This document shows, in pieces, positions 1 through 8,162 of a DNA stretch of 32,619 nt (position 1 is the stretch's first letter; the number at the start of each line of letters is the position of its first letter). The position numbers were made by a program, and so were the translations under genes. Origin of the DNA: Cryomorphaceae bacterium (GTDB lineage Bacteria; Bacteroidota; Bacteroidia; Flavobacteriales; Schleiferiaceae); assembly GCA_002682945.1 (NCBI GenBank), contig NYSL01000015.1, positions 38,654 through 71,272 of the forward strand, read 5' to 3'. Under the pieces are notes generated by a model that had not been told where the DNA came from, did not search any database, and saw nothing but the letters and a program-made list of their open reading frames with translations.

Positions 1-21
1 TGAGCAATTATTTTGGGGCTG

Positions 22-53
22 CGAAGATAAACATAATTATTGCAATATGCCAA
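22..53 (-). promoter_or_regulatory. Candidate leftward promoter for a gene outside the window
   Basis: Read on the minus strand there is TTGG at 53-50, a 20-base spacer and TATCTTCG at 29-22. This fits the Bacteroidota primary sigma pattern (TTTG, 19-21 bases, TAnnTTTG) with one mismatch in each box. Its gene would lie left of base 1, so it cannot be confirmed here. Confidence 0.45.
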
Positions 54-99
54 GCTTCTTGCGACCATCTAAAAAAAGTATATTGCAAACAAACTAAAA

Positions 100-2184
100 A
101 TGAATTTCACTAATATGAAAATAAAATGCATTATTCTAGCAATATTATTTTTGAATAGCTACCAAACAAGTTTAATAGCTCAAAATATTTTGCAGTGTGC
201 TACAGATGAAATCTTAGCAAATAAAGTAGCCCGAAATCCTGAATTAATGCAAAAATTAATGGATTCCGAAAGCCTCACACAGGATTTCATTTTCAATACC
301 TCTGGGGCGAATACCGAACAACTCCAAAAAATCCCAGTAGTAGTTCATATTATCTACTCCAACCAAAATGATAACATCAGTGATGCCCAGGTTTTTGATG
401 CAATTCAGATATTAAACGAGGATTCCAGAAGAACAAACTCTGATGCTTCAAATCTTCGAAGCATTTTTAGTTCTGTGGCAGCTGATATGGAAGTTGAATT
501 TGTTCTTGCAAAAAAAGACCCCGACGGGTATTGTACAAATGGAATAACAAGGACTCAGAGTAATTTAAGTCTAAATGCCAATGATAATGTCAAGTCTCTA
601 ATAAATTGGGATAACAAAAAATATATGAATATTTGGGTTGTCCGAAGTATTAATATTCCTGGATCATCTCTTGGCCCTGGTTCCATTATAAGAGGATATT
701 CAGCATTCCCCTACAATAATATTCCAGCGACAGATGATGGCATTGTAATCAGGCACGCAAACTTCGGAAGTATAGGAACCTCGCAAGGGAGTCGATTTCG
801 AACTCTTACTCATGAAGTTGGTCATTTTTTAAATTTAAAACACACATTTCAAAATGGATGCTCAGGGGGTGATAATTGTCCTGATACTCCTCCAGTTTCA
901 AATGCAAATACAGGATGTAATATTAATCAAAATTCGTGCACATTTGAAAACCCAGACCTACCCGATATGGTTGAAAATTATATGGATTACACAGATGATA
1001 ATTGTAGAAACACTTTCACACTTAATCAAAAACAAAGAGCTAAAGCAGTCCTCAATATTTCCTTCTTAAGAGGTAATTTAACTAATGCATCGAATCACAT
1101 TATTACTGGAATCAATCCTTCGGTATCCATTAATTGTATTCCAGTTGCAGACTTCGCGGTGAGTAAACATTTGATCTGTTCTGGAGAACAAATCCAAATA
1201 ACTGAAAATTGTTCATATGGAATCACTCCTAGCTTTCATTACACAATCTCCGATCAGAACAATTCAAATCAACAGCATATTGTTAATGGGAGCCCATTAA
1301 TAACATTAAACAACCCCGGAGTATATGATGTTAAATTAGAGATACAAAACTCATATGGTCAAAGCATAAAACAATATTCTAAACTCATAACAGTTAGACC
1401 CAATGGCGGCATCTCTTATTCTCCATTTTTTTCCGCGACAATGGAAAATCCTATACCCAACGAAATCTGGGCGAGAATGGATAATGGTGATAATATAAAA
1501 TGGGAACGAACTCCTCAAGCGTCTAAACAGGGCCTGTATTCCTATTACTTAGAGAACTTTAATATTCCTGCCGGCGTTGATGGAGATGCACTTATTGCGG
1601 GACCCATTAAATTAAATAACCCAAATACACTCCAATTAAAGTTTAATCATGCATTTGCAAGAAAACAATCAAACAATAGTGATAAGTTAAAAATATATAC
1701 CAGTACAGATTGCGGAAAAAATTGGATTTTAAGAAAAGTCCTACCAACGTTTCAATTAGGTATTTCAAATTTATATCCAAACAGCATTTATGTGCCATCA
1801 AGTAACGATTGGATGGAGACTACTATAAGTTTGAATAATCTTATTTCAGAGAATTCATTAATGATTAAGTTTGAAATGTTCAGTGGAGGGGGCAATAATG
1901 TATACATTGATAATTTAAATCTTAGTTATTCCATAAATAAATCTGAATTATTGCCTAAACGGGTTGTTCAAATTTACCCGAGTCCCAGTAATAATAACGC
2001 AATAATTAAGACAAAGAGTCCTGGAAAAATTTTAATTTTAAATGCTATTGGGGAAATAATTTATAGCTATGACAGCAAAACTGAGCCAATTATAATTGAT
2101 GAATTATCTAATGGTTTGCATTATGTTATTTTCACGGACAACAATGGAAGAAAACACAGAGCTAAATGGGTTAATACAAATTAA
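100..2184 (+). CDS. Secreted M43-family zinc metalloprotease with PKD-like domain and T9SS sorting domain
   Basis: A 694-residue extracellular protease. The N-terminus has a signal peptide (hydrophobic core about residues 8-22, ending near LIAQ). The extended zinc site HEVGHFLNLKH lies at residues 238-248, and a Met-turn-like NYMDY at 293-297, as in pappalysin-like M43 peptidases. Cysteines around 254-285 probably form disulfides. A PKD-like beta domain covers about 350-435, and a beta-rich region about 440-620 probably binds substrate or surface. The last 70 residues, from the IYPSPSNN motif on, match a type IX secretion type A sorting domain, so export across the outer membrane is expected. 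A second ATG at 115 gives an equally good signal peptide, so the start may be five codons later. A weak TATATTGC box lies at 79-86. It converges with the next gene, nine bases away. The substrate is unknown. Confidence 0.9.
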   Translation: MNFTNMKIKCIILAILFLNSYQTSLIAQNILQCATDEILANKVARNPELMQKLMDSESLTQDFIFNTSGANTEQLQKIPVVVHIIYSNQNDNISDAQVFDAIQILNEDSRRTNSDASNLRSIFSSVAADMEVEFVLAKKDPDGYCTNGITRTQSNLSLNANDNVKSLINWDNKKYMNIWVVRSINIPGSSLGPGSIIRGYSAFPYNNIPATDDGIVIRHANFGSIGTSQGSRFRTLTHEVGHFLNLKHTFQNGCSGGDNCPDTPPVSNANTGCNINQNSCTFENPDLPDMVENYMDYTDDNCRNTFTLNQKQRAKAVLNISFLRGNLTNASNHIITGINPSVSINCIPVADFAVSKHLICSGEQIQITENCSYGITPSFHYTISDQNNSNQQHIVNGSPLITLNNPGVYDVKLEIQNSYGQSIKQYSKLITVRPNGGISYSPFFSATMENPIPNEIWARMDNGDNIKWERTPQASKQGLYSYYLENFNIPAGVDGDALIAGPIKLNNPNTLQLKFNHAFARKQSNNSDKLKIYTSTDCGKNWILRKVLPTFQLGISNLYPNSIYVPSSNDWMETTISLNNLISENSLMIKFEMFSGGGNNVYIDNLNLSYSINKSELLPKRVVQIYPSPSNNNAIIKTKSPGKILILNAIGEIIYSYDSKTEPIIIDELSNGLHYVIFTDNNGRKHRAKWVNTN

Positions 2185-2193
2185 CTAAGGCTA

Positions 2194-3717
2194 TTAGTCC
2201 TTCCTCACAAACTCTAACAAATAAGTATCTGGATTGGGTAATTGCATGATTAAATTGAATCGTTGAGGAAATTCCTCAATTGCAGGCATTAAATATCTCC
2301 CTACAGAAGAATAGCCAAGCTGATCAATAATAACATGAGTAATACCCAAATCTTCTAGACGGTGAATAAATTTTTCTGTCTCAATTATTGATGGGATCCT
2401 GGAGCTTTTTGTGGAAGAGTAGAGGTAAAATAAAGACGGCTTAACAGTACAAACAATGGAATTTTCAGGGATGCTAGATTTAACATATCTGCTAATATTA
2501 AAATAGTTAGAATATTCAAGAGGCAAATTAGATTTACTTTCCGATCTCATTGTCGATAATTGACTTAATGGAAGAAAACAGACTAGCATTATTAAATAGC
2601 TAGAATTTATACGAATTTGACCTAGATATTTCCTTTGAATAAAAGAAATTGAATTACTTAGTCCGACTAACATAGCCAAAAACAAAAAAGGCATTAGCGG
2701 GAGCATAAATCTAACACCAAACCAAACCGATGGCCATAAAAGAAAAATAGAAACAGAGGAAGTCAAATACCCCAACCACATCATTCTAAGCCTGGGCATT
2801 TTTATCGTACCAATAAAAATAAAAAAGACCAATATAAGGCCATAAATAAAATAACCCTTAGGCTCCTCTGAACTGTATATAATCTCAAAATTTGGAAACA
2901 ACCCATTAGGTATTTCCTGATTCAAATACCTAAAAATATTATTGGAAATTCTATCTAACCAACCGGAAAAATTTAACAAACCTTCCTCAGGCCGGTACGG
3001 ATTAACTTGAACTATTTGTGTTAAATAAGAATTTCCTCCAAGTTTTACACCTCTATAATACCATGGAAGAGATAAGCACAAAAAGCTTAAAACAAAAACG
3101 ATCGCCCCGGACCATTTTTTTTCAAAAATCATAAATAAGCAAACCCCAATTATAAGTGCTATCCCTGCTGTTCTAATGTGATAAGATATAGCGCATAAAA
3201 CAATCATAAACCAAAACCATTTCGACCTCCAAAAAATATTACCTTGCTCATTCCATTTTATTAAACAAGTCAGAGATGAAAGCGAAAAAAATAAAAATGG
3301 AATTTCGCTCATCAATATCATTGAAGATCTTAGTATGTGGGCATTAATAATTGTAAAAATTATAGCTAAAATCGAAAGACTTTTACTAACTGCCATTCTC
3401 TCAAAAATTCTTTGAAGCATTAGTAGAGAGAAGAAAAGAAATAATCCATTAATGATTTTCAAAAAAACAAAATCATCAGAAAAATTCATAAAGGCTGAAA
3501 GTATTATCGGGTATCCTGGAGGGAAATGATTTGCAGGGTTCGCATTTGGCAGGTGAATATCCGTGTAACCTAAACCACTACTAATCGACTTACCTAAAAT
3601 ATAGTAACCAGCATTATCTCCACCTACATCGATTTTTGTATCAAAAACAGCGATATAGATAACCAAAAACCCTAGTAGAATCCATAAATCTGATATTTTA
3701 AAAAGGTTTTTGATCAT
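2194..3717 (-). CDS. GT-C-fold membrane glycosyltransferase (ArnT/PMT-like)
   Basis: A 507-residue polytopic inner-membrane protein with roughly ten hydrophobic segments. The first helix (about 11-25) is followed by a periplasmic loop with VGGDNAGYY near 31-39 and HFPPGYP at 64-70. The acidic residue in the first loop and the PPGYP motif are typical of family 39/83-like glycosyltransferases, which move a sugar from a polyprenyl-phosphate donor to lipid or protein outside the membrane. The C-terminal 110 residues are a soluble periplasmic domain. A degenerate -7 box (TAATTTCA, 3729-3722) ends four bases before the ATG, with TTGG about 18 bases further upstream. It is divergent from cysC. Acceptor and donor cannot be inferred, and no glycan cluster surrounds it. 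Confidence 0.75.
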   Translation of the reverse strand: MIKNLFKISDLWILLGFLVIYIAVFDTKIDVGGDNAGYYILGKSISSGLGYTDIHLPNANPANHFPPGYPIILSAFMNFSDDFVFLKIINGLFLFFSLLMLQRIFERMAVSKSLSILAIIFTIINAHILRSSMILMSEIPFLFFSLSSLTCLIKWNEQGNIFWRSKWFWFMIVLCAISYHIRTAGIALIIGVCLFMIFEKKWSGAIVFVLSFLCLSLPWYYRGVKLGGNSYLTQIVQVNPYRPEEGLLNFSGWLDRISNNIFRYLNQEIPNGLFPNFEIIYSSEEPKGYFIYGLILVFFIFIGTIKMPRLRMMWLGYLTSSVSIFLLWPSVWFGVRFMLPLMPFLFLAMLVGLSNSISFIQRKYLGQIRINSSYLIMLVCFLPLSQLSTMRSESKSNLPLEYSNYFNISRYVKSSIPENSIVCTVKPSLFYLYSSTKSSRIPSIIETEKFIHRLEDLGITHVIIDQLGYSSVGRYLMPAIEEFPQRFNLIMQLPNPDTYLLEFVRKD

Positions 3718-3776
3718 AATGTGAAATTAGCCGTTTTTTCCCACGTTCCAAGATTATAAAGAGAGGAAAAAAGTAA

Positions 3777-3819
3777 AAATATATTAAATCCTACTAAATC
3801 AGTAGGATTTAATATATTT
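3777..3819. repeat. Perfect 19-bp inverted repeat over the cysC promoter
   Basis: The left arm 3777-3795 and right arm 3801-3819 are exact reverse complements (right arm AGTAGGATTTAATATATTT), separated by the 5-base loop AAATC. The right arm overlaps the cysC -7 box; the mirror sequence in the left arm gives a leftward TATATTTT at 3783-3776. Both flanking genes run away from it, so it is not a terminator. An operator bound by a dimeric regulator of sulfate assimilation is the simplest reading. Confidence 0.85.
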
Positions 3820-3820
3820 G
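3813..3820 (+). promoter_or_regulatory. -7 promoter element of cysCDN
   Basis: TATATTTG is an exact match to TAnnTTTG. No TTG lies at the expected -33 distance because the palindrome fills that region, which suggests a promoter needing an activator or blocked by a repressor. The predicted transcript starts near 3825-3827, exactly where a CCCC-TCA-GGGG hairpin (3824-3834) begins, leaving a leader of about 35 nt. Confidence 0.6.
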
Positions 3821-3859
3821 CAACCCCTCAGGGGCAATGGCTTAATTGATTATTTGACA

Positions 3860-4450
3860 ATGAATCAGAATATTTTCAAACAAAATTATAAGATTAATAG
3901 ACTCGATAGGGAGAAATTATTGGATCAAAAAGGATTGGTTTTATGGTTCACCGGTTTAAGCGGAAGCGGAAAAAGCACTTTGGCAAATTCCGTAGAAATT
4001 TTTCTTCATAAAAAGAAGAAGCACACGTTATTACTTGACGGAGATAACCTAAGACATGGACTCAATAAGGATTTAACTTTTAGTCCCGAAGATCGAAAAG
4101 AAAATATTAGAAGAGTTTCTCATGTAGCAAATCTCGTGGCTGACTCCGGACTTATTGTTCTTTCGGCATTTGTGAGTCCTTTTAAATCTGATAGAGAAGA
4201 AGCTTCTCGAATAATAGGTAAAAATAGATTTATCGAAATCTATGTCGAATGTCCACTAAGCGTATGCGAGTCCCGCGATATCAAAGGATTATATTTAAAA
4301 GCCCGAAGAGGAATTATTTCAGATTTTACCGGAGTGACGTCTCCATTTGAAACTCCTGAATCCCCATCAATTACTGTGAATACTGAAACCACTAATATTG
4401 AGAATTGTACCCAAGAAATTATATCATATTTATCAAAAAACCATGCTTAA
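3860..4450 (+). CDS. cysC: Adenylylsulfate (APS) kinase
   Basis: A cytoplasmic enzyme that phosphorylates APS with ATP to give PAPS. The P-loop GLSGSGKS comes early, followed by DGDNLRHGLN, the FSPEDRKENIRRV segment, the SAFVSPFKSDR motif and the KGLYLKARRG lid region, all standard for CysC; 196 residues is the usual length. The ATG at 3860 is chosen because an upstream in-frame TTG at 3818 lies inside the promoter box. The last codons overlap cysD by eight bases, indicating translational coupling. It is the first gene of cysC-cysD-cysN. Because CysC makes PAPS, the cluster could feed PAPS reduction or sulfation; no cysH or sulfite reductase is in the window. Confidence 0.95.
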   Translation: MNQNIFKQNYKINRLDREKLLDQKGLVLWFTGLSGSGKSTLANSVEIFLHKKKKHTLLLDGDNLRHGLNKDLTFSPEDRKENIRRVSHVANLVADSGLIVLSAFVSPFKSDREEASRIIGKNRFIEIYVECPLSVCESRDIKGLYLKARRGIISDFTGVTSPFETPESPSITVNTETTNIENCTQEIISYLSKNHA

Positions 4451-5336
4451 CCACCTAGACGAATTAGAATCAGAAGCAATTTATATAATTAGAGAGGTAT
4501 ATGCTCAATTTGAAAACCCAGGAATTCTTTTTTCTGGGGGCAAGGACTCTATTGTAATGAGTCATTTAGCTAAAAAGGCATTCTTTCCAGCCAATATACC
4601 TTTCCCAATGGTTCATATTGATACTGGACATAACTTCCCAGAAGCAATTCAATTCCGAGACGCATTCGTTAAAAAAATGAATACACAATTAATTGTTGGA
4701 CTAGTTCAGGATTCGATCAATAAAGGAAGTGTAAAAGAAGAATTAGGGTCCATGGGAAATAGAAACCGTCTTCAAACAACAACCCTACTTGAAACAATAG
4801 AATTAAATAAGTTTGACTGTTTAATGGGTGGGGCACGAAGAGACGAAGAAAAAGCACGAGCGAAAGAACGGTTTTTCAGTCATCGAGATGATTTTGGGCA
4901 GTGGGATCCAAAAAATCAAAGACCTGAACTCTGGAATCTCTTCAATGGAAAAAAATTGCAAGGAGAGCATTTTAGAGTTTTCCCAATTTCTAATTGGACC
5001 GAAATGGATATATGGCATTATATCCGGCGTGAAAAAATTGAATTACCAGAACTTTATTTTGCCAAAAAAAGAAAAGTGATTTGGCGCAATGACTCTTGGT
5101 TGCCCGTCAGTTCATTTATCAACTTAAAATCCACAGAGGTCCCTCAGGAAAAAATGGTGAGATTCCGAACTCTGGGAGATATCACAATTACTGGTGGAAT
5201 AGAATCAGAAGCAACAAAACTTGATGATGTCATACACGAAATAGAAACATCAAGACATACCGAACGAGGAAATCGAGAGGATGATAAGCGCAGCGAAAAC
5301 TCTATGGAGGAGAGAAAAAAAGAAGGGTATTTTTAA
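4443..5336 (+). CDS. cysD: Sulfate adenylyltransferase small subunit
   Basis: The ATP-pyrophosphatase-fold subunit that makes APS from ATP and sulfate in complex with the CysN GTPase. The PP-loop SGGKDS is at residues 31-36, followed by DTGHNFPE, the GGARRDEEKARAKERFFS block and SNWTEMDIWHYI, all hallmarks of CysD. The ATG at 4443 gives 297 residues, the normal length. An upstream in-frame TTG at 4398 would only add a tail that is read inside cysC. The start overlaps the cysC stop (ATGCTTAA). The C-terminus is charged (RGNREDDKRSE...) and ends in MEERKKEGYF, as usual for the family. Confidence 0.96.
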   Translation: MLNHLDELESEAIYIIREVYAQFENPGILFSGGKDSIVMSHLAKKAFFPANIPFPMVHIDTGHNFPEAIQFRDAFVKKMNTQLIVGLVQDSINKGSVKEELGSMGNRNRLQTTTLLETIELNKFDCLMGGARRDEEKARAKERFFSHRDDFGQWDPKNQRPELWNLFNGKKLQGEHFRVFPISNWTEMDIWHYIRREKIELPELYFAKKRKVIWRNDSWLPVSSFINLKSTEVPQEKMVRFRTLGDITITGGIESEATKLDDVIHEIETSRHTERGNREDDKRSENSMEERKKEGYF

Positions 5337-5370
5337 AATTTAATATCAATAAAAACTTCACATATCAATT

Positions 5371-6609
5371 ATGAATTTATTAAGATTTACTACTGCTGGA
5401 TCAGTAGATGATGGAAAATCAACACTTATAGGTCGTCTACTTTTCGACTCAAAAAGTGTATTTATTGATCAAATGGAATCCGTGGAAAAAACCAGCCACC
5501 GCAAAGGCCTAGATACCATTGATTTCAGCTTATTGACTGATGGCTTGAAAGATGAAAGAGAGCAGGGAATTACAATTGATGTTGCGTACCGATATTTTTC
5601 AACTCCGAAAAGAAAATTCATTATAGCTGACACACCTGGCCATATTCAATACACAAGAAATATGGTCACCGGGGCTTCAACGGCAGATACTGCGCTAATA
5701 ATTATCGATGCTCGTCATGGAGTAGTTGAACAAACTAGAAGACACAGTTTTATTGCAGGGCTTCTGGGAATACCCTCACTACTGGTATGTATCAATAAAA
5801 TGGACTTAGTTGACTTTGAAAAAAAGATATTTGATAACGTTGTTTCCGACTTTAAAAAGATTATGGATTCATCAAATATAGAATCAGTAAATTTTATACC
5901 AATATCAGCTCTTTTGGGAGATAATGTTGTTGAAAAAAGCGAAAACATGTCTTGGTATAAAGGATACACACTACTGAACCATTTAGAAACCATCGAAATT
6001 AATGATTCAAGGTATTTACAAGAATTCCGAATGCCCATTCAATCAGTAATAAGACCGCATTTAGACAAATACCATGATTATAGAGGTTATAGTGGAAGGG
6101 TTTCCTCAGGCACAATTTCTCAAGGTGACACAATAGTAGCTCTTCCATCTCAAAATTCAAGTACAGTTAAATCAATTTATTGTGGAGATGTTTTAATAAA
6201 TAAGGCATACTCTGGTCAGAGTATAGCTATCGAACTAAATGATGACATAGATGTAAGTCGAGGAGACACCCTTGCAAATAAAAATTCATTAAATATTGAA
6301 TCCATTTTTGATGCAACGATTTGTTGGCTAGATAATGAAAGACAAGGACAGGGTTCAAAATACTCGTTGCGACAAGGTACAAATGAAGTGAAATGCATAA
6401 TCCAAGAAGTTAGCGGTGTTTTGAATATTCATTCCCTGGATTTCGAGCCCTCAAATGATGGACTCGTGCCAAATGGGATAGGAAAAGTAAGAATTAAAAC
6501 CACCAAAAGCATCGTTTATGATTCCTACACTAAAAATAGAGTAACAGGATCTTTTATCCTCATCGATGAAACATCAGGATCAACAGTAGCTGCAGGTATG
6601 ATCTCTTAA
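5371..6609 (+). CDS. cysN: Sulfate adenylyltransferase large subunit (GTPase)
   Basis: An EF-Tu-like GTPase that drives the unfavourable sulfate adenylation carried out by CysD. Visible G motifs are GSVDDGKST (10-18), GITID (66-70), DTPGH (87-91) and NKMD (142-145), followed by two beta-barrel domains. At 412 residues it ends after the barrels and has no fused CysC kinase domain, in agreement with the separate cysC upstream. It sits 34 bases after cysD and is probably on the same transcript. No terminator is visible between it and the next gene. Confidence 0.95.
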   Translation: MNLLRFTTAGSVDDGKSTLIGRLLFDSKSVFIDQMESVEKTSHRKGLDTIDFSLLTDGLKDEREQGITIDVAYRYFSTPKRKFIIADTPGHIQYTRNMVTGASTADTALIIIDARHGVVEQTRRHSFIAGLLGIPSLLVCINKMDLVDFEKKIFDNVVSDFKKIMDSSNIESVNFIPISALLGDNVVEKSENMSWYKGYTLLNHLETIEINDSRYLQEFRMPIQSVIRPHLDKYHDYRGYSGRVSSGTISQGDTIVALPSQNSSTVKSIYCGDVLINKAYSGQSIAIELNDDIDVSRGDTLANKNSLNIESIFDATICWLDNERQGQGSKYSLRQGTNEVKCIIQEVSGVLNIHSLDFEPSNDGLVPNGIGKVRIKTTKSIVYDSYTKNRVTGSFILIDETSGSTVAAGMIS

Positions 6610-6678
6610 ATTTAAGATTATCAATAAAGATGGAATCTAGTATTAACTTTAAGAATAATATCTTTTTTATCATTAACA

Positions 6679-7692
6679 ATGTTCAATAAGCAAGTAGAAT
6701 TTCTTAAACTTATTCAGCAGAGAATTCCTGAGCATATTAATGCGGTTGAAACTTTAAGTGTTGTTTTAGGTATTGGAAATGACTCCACATACCGACGCCT
6801 TCGGGGAGAAACAGCTTTAACTTATGAAGAAGCGTTTAAGTTAGCTGACCATTTTGGACTTTCTCTAGATAGCGCGGGGATAGATGCTTTAAAGCGAGTA
6901 GATTTTGATGCAGGAATCCCTATAAATAATCTCGAAGATTATCAAGCACATTCAAAACGAATAATGGACAGGATGTTACGTTTTGAAAATTATGGAGAAA
7001 ATGCCCACATGTACTATTTTGCTCTAGATTTTCCATTATTTTATATTTATAACTCTCCATCACTTTTGAAGTTAAAATCTTATGTTTGGGGAAGGAGTAT
7101 TCTGGGCTTACCTGAGATGGCATCCATCACTTTTGATGAGTTTATAATTCCTGAAGAAAAACTGAAAAAAGATTTAGAGGTAATCAGAAGTTACTCGAGA
7201 ATACCATCGACTGAAATCTGGACTAACTCGAGCTATGTAGCTACTTTAAAACAACTACAATATTGTTGGGAGACAGGTATGATAAATAAAGAAAAAGATG
7301 CTCTAGATATACTTAATGAACTCGAAGATATTTTAGAAATTATGCGAGTTCAATCAGACCATGGAAAAAAAATCAATCCAATAACAAAAGAACCATCTGG
7401 CGCCAGGTTTAACTGGTACATTAGCGATTTATCCGTTGGGAATAACGCCGTTCATATAACTGCACAAAATAATTCTCATACATTTTTAAGCTTTAATACT
7501 TTCAATTTTATTGAAACAAGTAATGCTGCTTTTAATATCCAAACAAAGAATTGGCTTGACAACTTTCTAAAAAGATCAGAGCTAGTAGGATCTGTTGGGC
7601 AAGGTAAACGTGATCGATATTTAAAAAAATTAACTGATCAAATCGAATCTATCCGTAGTACTATCGTGAGAAAAGGCGAGACCCTGCTTTAA
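6679..7692 (+). CDS. Uncharacterised DNA-binding protein with N-terminal HTH
   Basis: 337 residues. Residues about 18-62 form a lambda-repressor-like helix-turn-helix: an LSVVLGIGNDSTYRRLRG helix pair, then TYEEAFKLADHFGLSLD, as in XRE-type domains. The remaining 270 residues match no family I recognise; they include aromatic-rich stretches near 105-135 and a basic C-terminal helix (RDRYLKKLTDQIESIR), which suggests a mixed ligand-sensing or dimerisation domain. No transmembrane segment or signal peptide is seen. It follows cysN by 69 bases on the same strand, so read-through is possible; whether it regulates sulfate genes is a guess from position only. Proteins of this layout are common in Bacteroidota as single regulators. 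Confidence 0.6.
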   Translation: MFNKQVEFLKLIQQRIPEHINAVETLSVVLGIGNDSTYRRLRGETALTYEEAFKLADHFGLSLDSAGIDALKRVDFDAGIPINNLEDYQAHSKRIMDRMLRFENYGENAHMYYFALDFPLFYIYNSPSLLKLKSYVWGRSILGLPEMASITFDEFIIPEEKLKKDLEVIRSYSRIPSTEIWTNSSYVATLKQLQYCWETGMINKEKDALDILNELEDILEIMRVQSDHGKKINPITKEPSGARFNWYISDLSVGNNAVHITAQNNSHTFLSFNTFNFIETSNAAFNIQTKNWLDNFLKRSELVGSVGQGKRDRYLKKLTDQIESIRSTIVRKGETLL

Positions 7693-7697
7693 AATTG

Positions 7698-7724
7698 TAG
7701 ATTGAATTTTAAAATCTATTCATT
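7698..7724 (+). terminator. Weak candidate terminator after the HTH gene
   Basis: TAGATT (7698-7703) pairs with AATCTA (7713-7718) and is followed by a T-rich stretch. The stem is short and A/T-only inside, so this is tentative. It lies between two convergent genes, where a terminator is expected. Confidence 0.25.
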
Positions 7725-7725
7725 T

Positions 7726-8160
7726 TTACTTTTTTCTGAAAATAAAGTCCAGTGAGAACCTGCCATTACCAAAAGTTATAATCAAGATTGTGCAAAACAG
7801 GTATAATTGAGCAGTATCCATTTCAAAAAGAAAAAGTGTGTCATGTTTTATAAAAGCGGCAACAATCATTATGATTGCAACAATTATCCCTCCGATGCGG
7901 CCTAAAAGTCCAAGAGCTATAAGAAATCCACCAATCCCCTCTCCCCACCCCGCAAGAATTGCAAAAAACTCCGGGAAATACCATCCGGCTTTTGTTAAGC
8001 TATCAATAAATTTTTGAGAAACAGGAAACTCTTTTACTTTTCCTAACCCCGCATCTATTGCCATGGTATATCCTACGTGAAAACGAAACAGAAAAAAAAT
8101 AAATTCTTGGATAATTCCTTTGCCAACAGGCAAAGCTCGGGGGAATATTAGATTTTTCAT
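7726..8160 (-). CDS. DoxX-family membrane protein
   Basis: 144 residues with four hydrophobic helices: about 17-34, 62-84 (rich in G and A), 88-106 and 117-132. The length, helix pattern and GxGEGIGGFLIALGLLGR segment fit the DoxX family of small integral membrane proteins, some of which take part in quinone-linked oxidation or redox homeostasis. It starts two bases after the aminotransferase stop codon and is the last gene of the three-gene minus-strand operon. The link to the two upstream enzymes is not explained by known biochemistry. Confidence 0.75.
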   Translation of the reverse strand: MKNLIFPRALPVGKGIIQEFIFFLFRFHVGYTMAIDAGLGKVKEFPVSQKFIDSLTKAGWYFPEFFAILAGWGEGIGGFLIALGLLGRIGGIIVAIIMIVAAFIKHDTLFLFEMDTAQLYLFCTILIITFGNGRFSLDFIFRKK

Positions 8161-8162
8161 AA

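Noticed and set aside
854-1069. 71-codon open frame within the protease gene
   Set aside because: Shifted frame of a gene whose zinc motif and following sequence are intact.
3777-3819. Palindrome as a transcription terminator
   Set aside because: Both neighbouring genes run away from it and it overlaps a perfect -7 box.
3821-3859. Possible riboswitch in the cysC leader
   Set aside because: Only a short CCCC/GGGG hairpin and about 35 nt; too small and without a known aptamer pattern.
5715-6038. 107-codon open frame antisense to cysN
   Set aside because: Overlaps conserved GTPase-coding sequence; its composition is what the reverse of a coding region gives.
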